A DNA stretch of 27,702 bases. Origin: a virus. The position numbers and the translations under genes were made by a program. The stretch lies in the IMG/VR virus record IMGVR_UViG_3300047457_000346, positions 1 to 27,702 of that record; one strand, 5' to 3'. Below the pieces are notes generated by a model. It was given only the letters and a program-made list of their open reading frames with translations. It was not told the origin of the DNA and searched no databases. Below are positions 23,940 through 27,702 of this stretch, in pieces (position 1 is the stretch's first letter; each line of letters starts with the position of its first letter).

Positions 23940-24220
23940 TGATCTTGCAGCAGCTCCACGTAGTAGCCGGCAGCCACCAGTTTGCGCGCCAGCCCCGGCG
24001 GTGAGCTCACCAGCTGGATCGGTGTCTCCTGCGGCGTCATCCCCTCCACCAGCGCCACCACCTGGTCGATCAGCATCATCGTGTGGCCGCGGCCTTCCAG
24101 CATCTCGTCCACCGTCACCTCAGGCCCCTGCGCGCCAAATGCGATCCGCATCGGCCACGCCTGCACGTGACCGTTGGCGTCCCACTGGCAGCCATAGGTG
24201 ATGCTCGCCACTTCAATCAT
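23933..24220 (-). CDS. Phage protein of unknown function, 95 aa
   Basis: The preferred start is the ATG at 24220, with GGGG 4 nt upstream; it overlaps the previous stop by 8 nt. An upstream ATG at 24262 would add 14 residues but has less support. The product begins MIEVASITYGCQWDANGHVQ and includes EMLEGRGHTMMLIDQVVALV followed by TPQETPIQLVSSPPGLARKL. It looks like a small alpha/beta protein. No family is recognised. It is translationally coupled to the small terminase gene, so an accessory role in packaging is possible but unproven. Confidence 0.7.
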   Translation of the reverse strand: MIEVASITYGCQWDANGHVQAWPMRIAFGAQGPEVTVDEMLEGRGHTMMLIDQVVALVEGMTPQETPIQLVSSPPGLARKLVAAGYYVELLQDQC

Positions 24221-24608
24221 CGAACCCCGCGACGAACGGCCGCCTCGTGTTGGCTGCTGCATCCTGCCAAGGCATGAGCACCAGGGTCCCTGGCGTCACC
24301 TTCATCACCGATTGCACGCGCTGCTCCGGCGTCGCATCAGCCCATGCCCAGACCTCAACATCAGGCCATGCCCAGTCGCTGGCCGGTGCACGCCGCACCA
24401 GGCCATGCACTTCGACCATGCCCGGGCCTGCCAGTGGCAGCACGTTCAGGCCCAACCGTTCGCCGAGCGCTGCGGCCAGCAGCTGTCCTGCAGTATCAGC
24501 GCCATGCACACCGGCGCGATCACGCCAGCAGCACTGCGCCGCGATCAGATCCACAGCCGCCTCGAAGCCGGCCCAGGTGAGCTGCAGCAGCGGGGGGCGG
24601 GCCGCCAT
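24213..24608 (-). CDS. Phosphoribosyltransferase-like protein, tentative
   Basis: The 131-aa product begins MAARPPLLQLTWAGFEAAVD, resembling the LSWEEF..ID.LA opening of small phosphoribosyltransferases. It then has AGVHGADTAGQLLAAALGER LGL-type sequence, like the G-x-x-x-GG-x-x-LA-x-x-LS-x-x-LGL segment, and MVEVHGLVRRA where the family has its D-D-x-x-D-T-G phosphoribosyl loop. The acidic residues of that loop are absent, so the protein is either divergent, inactive or not a member. AGGAGG lies 9 nt before the ATG. It sits between small proteins ahead of the terminase genes and may act on nucleotides; that is a guess. Confidence 0.6.
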   Translation of the reverse strand: MAARPPLLQLTWAGFEAAVDLIAAQCCWRDRAGVHGADTAGQLLAAALGERLGLNVLPLAGPGMVEVHGLVRRAPASDWAWPDVEVWAWADATPEQRVQSVMKVTPGTLVLMPWQDAAANTRRPFVAGFDD

Positions 24609-24631
24609 CTCAGGCGGCCTCCTGGGTCAGA

Positions 24632-24796
24632 TCACTTGCGGGTGACCTTCGGGGCGTAGGTGTAGGGGAGGGATGTCTTCTTGAAGCGCTTGTTGGCCTG
24701 CTGCATCTTGTAGCGCGCCTGGGCCTTGCGGCCAGCCGCCACGCTCGAACCACCAGATCCGCGGCCGCCGCCGCCTCGTCCACCTGCTCCAGCCAT
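24632..24796 (-). CDS. Small Gly-rich basic protein of unknown function, 54 aa
   Basis: Start 24796 is preferred to the ATG at 24817 because GGAG lies 5 nt before it. The first 20 residues are Gly-rich (MAGAGGRGGGGRGSGGSSVA), and the rest is basic (AAGRKAQARYKMQQANKRFK, then YAPKVTRK). It has about 13 Lys/Arg and no Asp or Glu that I can see, so it is strongly positively charged. No family is recognised. It lies 27 nt after the radical SAM gene and 23 nt before the PRT-like gene. A nucleic-acid-binding role is possible from charge only. Confidence 0.65.
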   Translation of the reverse strand: MAGAGGRGGGGRGSGGSSVAAGRKAQARYKMQQANKRFKKTSLPYTYAPKVTRK

Positions 24797-24823
24797 GGTT
24801 GCTCCATAGATCTGCACGTCATT

Positions 24824-26086
24824 TTAGGCCAGCTCTGGTGTCTCAGCGAACGTGTACGGCCAGCCCTGTCTTCGATACACAATCAGTCGATCTCCGTTCT
24901 CATCAAGCAAGGGGATGATCGTGTCGTCTTCAACAATCGAAGCGTGCGCGAATCTGCGGAAGCTGGTTGGCCCCAGGCTCTTGCAGAACAGATCATCGTT
25001 CCACATGATGTCCCAGAAGCTGCTCACGCTCTGCTTCGGCAGACGGCCATCAGGCAGTGGCTTCACGATCGCCCGGTAGTGCTTCGCCCGCTTGTGCCGT
25101 AGCGGCTCCGACCAGTCCAACTCCGGCAACGGCGCCAGCGCTTCCATCGCCATCTCGCGCGTCACCAGCACGTAGCCGTCATCCGCCACATCCGCATCAT
25201 CCATCAGCGGGTCGATCAGGTTTACCAGCTGATGCCAGTACGGCATCGGCCTCTCGTAGACCTCGTGCCACGGATCGAAGAACCGCGTTGGCTCCTCGTA
25301 CTCGGTCGAGAACACCTCCAGCCCGATGCCTTTGGCGTAGGCCATGGCCGCTTCAGCGTGCGCCTTGTCCGCCTTGCTGCCCTTCTCGCCGCAGGTGCGG
25401 ATGAACTGCTCACCCAGCCGGCTGCGCGCCTTGTCGTCCAGGTTGCCCTTGAAGCTCTTGCTGAAGTACGGCACCTGGATCCACACGCCCCACACGCCAG
25501 CCGCCTTCAGCTGATCGAGCAGCGGCTCGAACTTCGGCAGCCAGTCCACCGTCAGCGGGTTCACGCCCACCGTCACGACATGCCCGGCCTCAATCAGCTG
25601 CTCCACCAACTCCAGCCTGCTGCCAATCGACGGCGCGTGCGGTTCCACCCGGCGACGCACCTCGTCATCCAGCATTGGAACGCTCACGTACCAGACGGCC
25701 CGCGGCGTCTCGCGCACCACACGTTCCAGGATCGGACGGTGCGCCTTGTGCGCTCCCCTCGTCTGCCATGCCAGCGGGATGCTCAGCTCCACGCACATCT
25801 CCCAGATCGGCTCGAACTGCACCGCATTGGTGCCGGCGAACGGGTCCACATGGTTGCTCACCAGCATCGGCACCCGCGCCTGCAGCAGTCGCGCCTCACG
25901 GCTCCGCCGCTTGTGATGCTCAGCCAGCAGGCCCACGATCCCGCGAATGTCCGCGCGACGGTCGGGCTTGAACCAGTTTGCGAAGCAGTAGGTGCAGGCA
26001 TGCCCGCACCAGTTCATGCTCAGCTCCAGGCCAGCAGGACTGACCAGGAACTCCCCTGCGTAGGGGCGGATGCCGTCGCCGCTCAT
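24824..26086 (-). CDS. Radical SAM protein, spore photoproduct lyase-like/Rv2578c-like
   Basis: The 420-aa product has CGHACTYC at residues 27-34, a CX3CX2C motif (C27, C31, C34) that binds the [4Fe-4S] cluster and S-adenosylmethionine. Downstream are segments that follow the SplB-like plan: PMLVSNHVDPFAGTN, LAWQTRGAHKAHRPILERVV, VWYVSVPMLDDEVRRRVEPH, then RLELVEQLIEAGHVVTVGVN, which is the S-x-x-x-x-D-x-x-x-R-x-x-E-P-x-A pattern. The C-terminal part is unlike SplB. Members cut SAM to a radical and act on diverse targets; SplB itself repairs a thymine dimer. The substrate here is unknown. It overlaps the ParB-like gene before it by 4 nt, so they are probably co-translated. Confidence 0.88.
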   Translation of the reverse strand: MSGDGIRPYAGEFLVSPAGLELSMNWCGHACTYCFANWFKPDRRADIRGIVGLLAEHHKRRSREARLLQARVPMLVSNHVDPFAGTNAVQFEPIWEMCVELSIPLAWQTRGAHKAHRPILERVVRETPRAVWYVSVPMLDDEVRRRVEPHAPSIGSRLELVEQLIEAGHVVTVGVNPLTVDWLPKFEPLLDQLKAAGVWGVWIQVPYFSKSFKGNLDDKARSRLGEQFIRTCGEKGSKADKAHAEAAMAYAKGIGLEVFSTEYEEPTRFFDPWHEVYERPMPYWHQLVNLIDPLMDDADVADDGYVLVTREMAMEALAPLPELDWSEPLRHKRAKHYRAIVKPLPDGRLPKQSVSSFWDIMWNDDLFCKSLGPTSFRRFAHASIVEDDTIIPLLDENGDRLIVYRRQGWPYTFAETPELA

Positions 26087-26679
26087 GCGTCAGTCTCCTG
26101 CAGCAGGTCTTCAACCAGCTTCCAGAATGCCGCCTTGTCGGTGCTGTAGCCCAGCTCCGCCTTCGCGCGGCGCCACGTCGTCAACTCCTGCGGACTCAGC
26201 ACGATCGCCAGTGCAACGCCGCGGTTGATCCCCTCGTCTTCCTCCTCCGGCTCATCCTCACCCTCGAACTCTCCGCCGAGCAGCTTCGTCAGCTCGTCAC
26301 CGTCGAACCCCAACAAGTCGAGGTCGAAGTCGCTGGCCTGCAGCATGTCGAGCTCCTGCGCCAGCAGCTCCTCATCCCAGCCCGCCTGCAGCGCCAGCTG
26401 GTTGTCGGCGATCACGTAGGCGCGCCGTTGCTCAGGCGTCAGGTGCCCCAGCACGATCACCGGCACCTCCGTCAGCCCCAGCTGCTGCGCTGCTGCCAGG
26501 CGGCCATGGCCGGCCACCAGCACATCGTCCGCATCCACCAGCAGCGGACTGGTGAACCCGAACTCAGTCATGCTCGCCGCAATGCGGGCTACCTGGCTGG
26601 CGCTATGCGTGCGGCTGTTCCGCTCGTACTCCCTCACCCGCTCGATCGGCCATTGCTCGATCGTCTCAGGGATCTGCAT
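26083..26679 (-). CDS. ParB/Srx-like domain protein, second of a tandem pair
   Basis: Start 26679 is chosen because GGAAGG lies 4 nt upstream and the paralogue's homology begins right there; an ATG 21 bases earlier is possible. The 198-aa product has the ParB-like core: EQWPIERVREYERNSRTHSA, FGFTSPLLVDADDVLVAGHG followed by RLAAAQQLG (the ParB box at about 57-66), HLTPEQRRAYVIADNQLALQ followed by AGWD. An acidic stretch (EGEDEPEEEDEG, about 139-150) links to a C-terminal helical part (LSPQELTTWRRAKAELGYST). ParB family members are CTPases or nucleases that act on DNA. It lies 92 nt after its paralogue and overlaps the radical SAM gene by 4 nt. Confidence 0.87.
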   Translation of the reverse strand: MQIPETIEQWPIERVREYERNSRTHSASQVARIAASMTEFGFTSPLLVDADDVLVAGHGRLAAAQQLGLTEVPVIVLGHLTPEQRRAYVIADNQLALQAGWDEELLAQELDMLQASDFDLDLLGFDGDELTKLLGGEFEGEDEPEEEDEGINRGVALAIVLSPQELTTWRRAKAELGYSTDKAAFWKLVEDLLQETDA

Positions 26680-26771
26680 CAACCCTTCCCGGGAACCCAT
26701 GCCTGGTTCAATACTGGCGCAACGCGGCTTCCATGCCGAACCGCTTGCGGATCTGCCGATCCGGCATGCCG

Positions 26772-27482
26772 TCATCCATCCATCCACTCCCGGCACACCT
26801 GGACCAACGCCTCCGGCGTTCCCTCCAGGCCGTGCTTCTCCTTCGCCAGCCGCACCGCAGCCAGCACCACCTCTCGGTCGTCCCACAGCAGGTTGCACGA
26901 GAACACGTGCCGCTCCTCCACCTCGCCGCTCTCGGCGGTGGCGTCCTCCGGCCCGTCGTCCTCACCAGCGCCCGGCATCATGCCCAGCCCCGGCTGCTGC
27001 TCCGGCTCCGCCCGCTCATACCCCTGCGACAGCTGCTCGAACTGCCCCAGCTCCAGGCCGTCCTCCAGCCGCCGCAGCTCGTCGTCGCTGAAGCCCATGC
27101 TCGACAGATCGAAGTCGGCCGCCATCAGCCCGCGCAGCTCCGCATCCAGCTTGCTCAGGTCCCACCCGGCGTTCTCCGCCAGCTTGTTGTCCGCGATCAC
27201 ATAGGCCCGCCGCTGCTCCGGGCTCAGGTGGTCGAGCACCACCACCGGCACCTCAGCCATGCCGAGCGCCCGGGCCGCCGCCAGCCGCCCATGGCCAGCC
27301 AGGATCCCTGACTCGCCATCCACCAGCAGCGGCGACGTGAACCCGAACTGCTCGATGCTGGCCTGGATCTGGGCCAGCTGCTCAGCGCTGTGCACCCTGG
27401 CGTTGTTCTCGAACGGCACCAGCCGCTCCACCGGCCACAGCTCGATGCGCTGCGCCATCTGCGGCGAAAACCCTGCCCCCAT
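26772..27482 (-). CDS. ParB/Srx-like domain protein, first of a tandem pair
   Basis: The 236-aa product starts after GGGAGGGCAG, a good ribosome site. Residues 10-120 carry the ParB/Srx core: IELWPVERLVPFENNARVHS, FGFTSPLLVDGESGILAGHG followed by RLAAARALG (the ParB box, about 63-73), HLSPEQRRAYVIADNKLAEN followed by AGWD. This closely parallels the second gene. The C-terminus has a Glu/Asp-rich stretch and ends in helices (REVVLAAVRLAKEKHGLEGT, ALVQVCREWMDG). There is no fused methyltransferase, unlike some phage ParB-like proteins. As first gene of the operon it may regulate it, act in genome modification or in packaging; these are inferences. Confidence 0.87.
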   Translation of the reverse strand: MGAGFSPQMAQRIELWPVERLVPFENNARVHSAEQLAQIQASIEQFGFTSPLLVDGESGILAGHGRLAAARALGMAEVPVVVLDHLSPEQRRAYVIADNKLAENAGWDLSKLDAELRGLMAADFDLSSMGFSDDELRRLEDGLELGQFEQLSQGYERAEPEQQPGLGMMPGAGEDDGPEDATAESGEVEERHVFSCNLLWDDREVVLAAVRLAKEKHGLEGTPEALVQVCREWMDG

Positions 27483-27519
27483 CTGCCCTCCCGCGGATCA
27501 CCAGAGCCTACGGGAGCCA

Positions 27520-27548
27520 TTGCGCCACGTTGCGCAACCGTTGCGCAA
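27520..27548. repeat. Three TTGCGC(A/C)A octamers at one-helical-turn spacing
   Basis: TTGCGCCA starts at 27520, TTGCGCAA at 27530 and TTGCGCAA at 27541. The two perfect copies are palindromes, and the starts are 10 and 11 bp apart, so a protein bound to each would lie on one face of the helix. They lie 38-66 bases upstream of the first leftward start codon, a position fit for an operator or a terminase/ParB binding site. Confidence 0.75.
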
Positions 27549-27552
27549 CCGG

Positions 27553-27568
27553 GCCGGGAGGTCCCGGC
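27553..27568. repeat. Perfect GC-rich inverted repeat next to the octamers
   Basis: GCCGGG AGGT CCCGGC forms a 6-bp perfect stem with a 4-base loop. It lies only 4 bases from the last octamer. It is not followed by a T-run on either strand, so it is unlikely to be a terminator; an operator or a leader RNA hairpin fits better. Confidence 0.55.
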
Positions 27569-27628
27569 GGCTCCTTCCTCTCCAGCAGAAAAACGGTCAG
27601 GACTGCCCCGGAACCCCCTCAGATGCCG

Positions 27629-27680
27629 TTCTCATTTGGTAAGTGCTATTGAGAAACCCTGTGGTGCCAAGGGCTTTGGC
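27629..27680. repeat. Two dyads at the right edge
   Basis: TTCTCA at 27629-27634 pairs with TGAGAA at 27650-27655 (6-bp arms, 15-base gap). GCCAA at 27666-27670 pairs with TTGGC at 27676-27680 (5-bp arms). Both are short and could be chance; together with the octamers they suggest a regulatory region. The DNA to the right is not available. Confidence 0.35.
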
Positions 27681-27702
27681 CACTCATGTCGGGATCTGTC
27701 TC

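Larger units (their letters stand above)
27483..27702 (-). promoter_or_regulatory. Leader and probable promoter region of the leftward late operon
   Basis: This 220-base non-coding stretch precedes the first leftward gene. Seen in it: three TTGCGC(A/C)A octamers (27520-27548), a GC-rich dyad (27553-27568), and two further dyads near the right edge. A weak sigma70-like pair on the minus strand is TTGGCA at 27670-27665 and TAGCAC at 27648-27643, 16 nt apart; the -10 is poor, so the promoter itself is uncertain and may lie beyond the edge. The ribosome site GGGAGGGCAG lies just before the ATG at 27482. Confidence 0.5.

Noticed and set aside
26708-26779. A 23-codon frame between the ParB-like genes
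   Set aside because: It starts by overlapping the first ParB-like stop and reads MDDGMPDRQIRKRFGMEAAL, which looks protein-like, but it is too short to support without comparative data and may be a remnant of a longer C-terminus.
27553-27568. GC-rich hairpin considered as a Rho-independent terminator
   Set aside because: No T-run follows on either strand within the expected distance.
27643-27670. Sigma70-like promoter on the minus strand
   Set aside because: The -35 is good (TTGGCA) but the -10 (TAGCAC) matches only half the consensus; it is mentioned in the leader entry but not called as a promoter.
27686-27702. ATG on the plus strand as the start of a divergent gene
   Set aside because: Only five codons are visible and no clear ribosome site precedes it.
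1-27702. CRISPR arrays, tRNA genes, insertion sequences and attachment sites
   Set aside because: No regularly spaced repeats, cloverleaf-like sequence, transposase frame or flanking direct repeats were found by eye. An att site could lie outside the window.

Overview
The window is a late structural-gene module of a tailed double-stranded DNA bacteriophage or prophage. All genes read leftward on the minus strand, so the module starts near 27.5 kb and runs off the left edge. It is GC-rich and compact: most junctions are start/stop overlaps of the ATGA (4 nt) or TGATG (1 nt) type, suggesting one long translationally coupled transcript. The largest non-coding stretch is 27483-27702, at the right edge. 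No integrase, repressor, lysis gene, replication gene, tRNA, CRISPR array or recognisable host gene is present, so the sequence cannot tell prophage from free phage or name the host. A Gram-negative host fits the P2-like tail; that is inference.

Right (27482-23933): an accessory block ahead of the packaging genes. It holds two tandem ParB/Srx-like paralogues, a radical SAM protein of the spore-photoproduct-lyase-like type (CX3CX2C), a 54-aa Gly-rich basic protein, a possible phosphoribosyltransferase-like protein and a 95-aa unknown. Its leader carries three TTGCGC(A/C)A octamers spaced 10-11 bp apart and several dyads. Middle right (23939-16993): a lambda-like head module with small terminase, GpA-type large terminase, gpW-like connector, lambda-family portal, a prohead protease fused to the major capsid protein, a DUF2190-type cement protein and an FII-like attachment protein.

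Middle (16996-13063): three fibre-like proteins that share end modules, then a protein of unknown role, a probable tail terminator and a probable head-tail connector. Centre left (13063-3791): a P2-like baseplate (spike V, W/gp25, J, I) followed by five tail-fibre or tail-tip proteins and a 45-aa Arg/Lys-rich protein. Left (3754-1): a contractile sheath with an inserted repeat domain, the tail tube, tail assembly chaperone E with a -1 frameshift extension E', and the N-terminal 465 codons of the tape measure protein, cut by the window edge.

Together the genes encode DNA packaging, a lambda/HK97-fold head and a P2-like contractile tail, so the virion should be a myovirus of mosaic ancestry. 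The parts least explained by known phage biology are the ParB-ParB-radical SAM cassette with its octamer leader, the possible head fibres and the protein-level repeat insertions.
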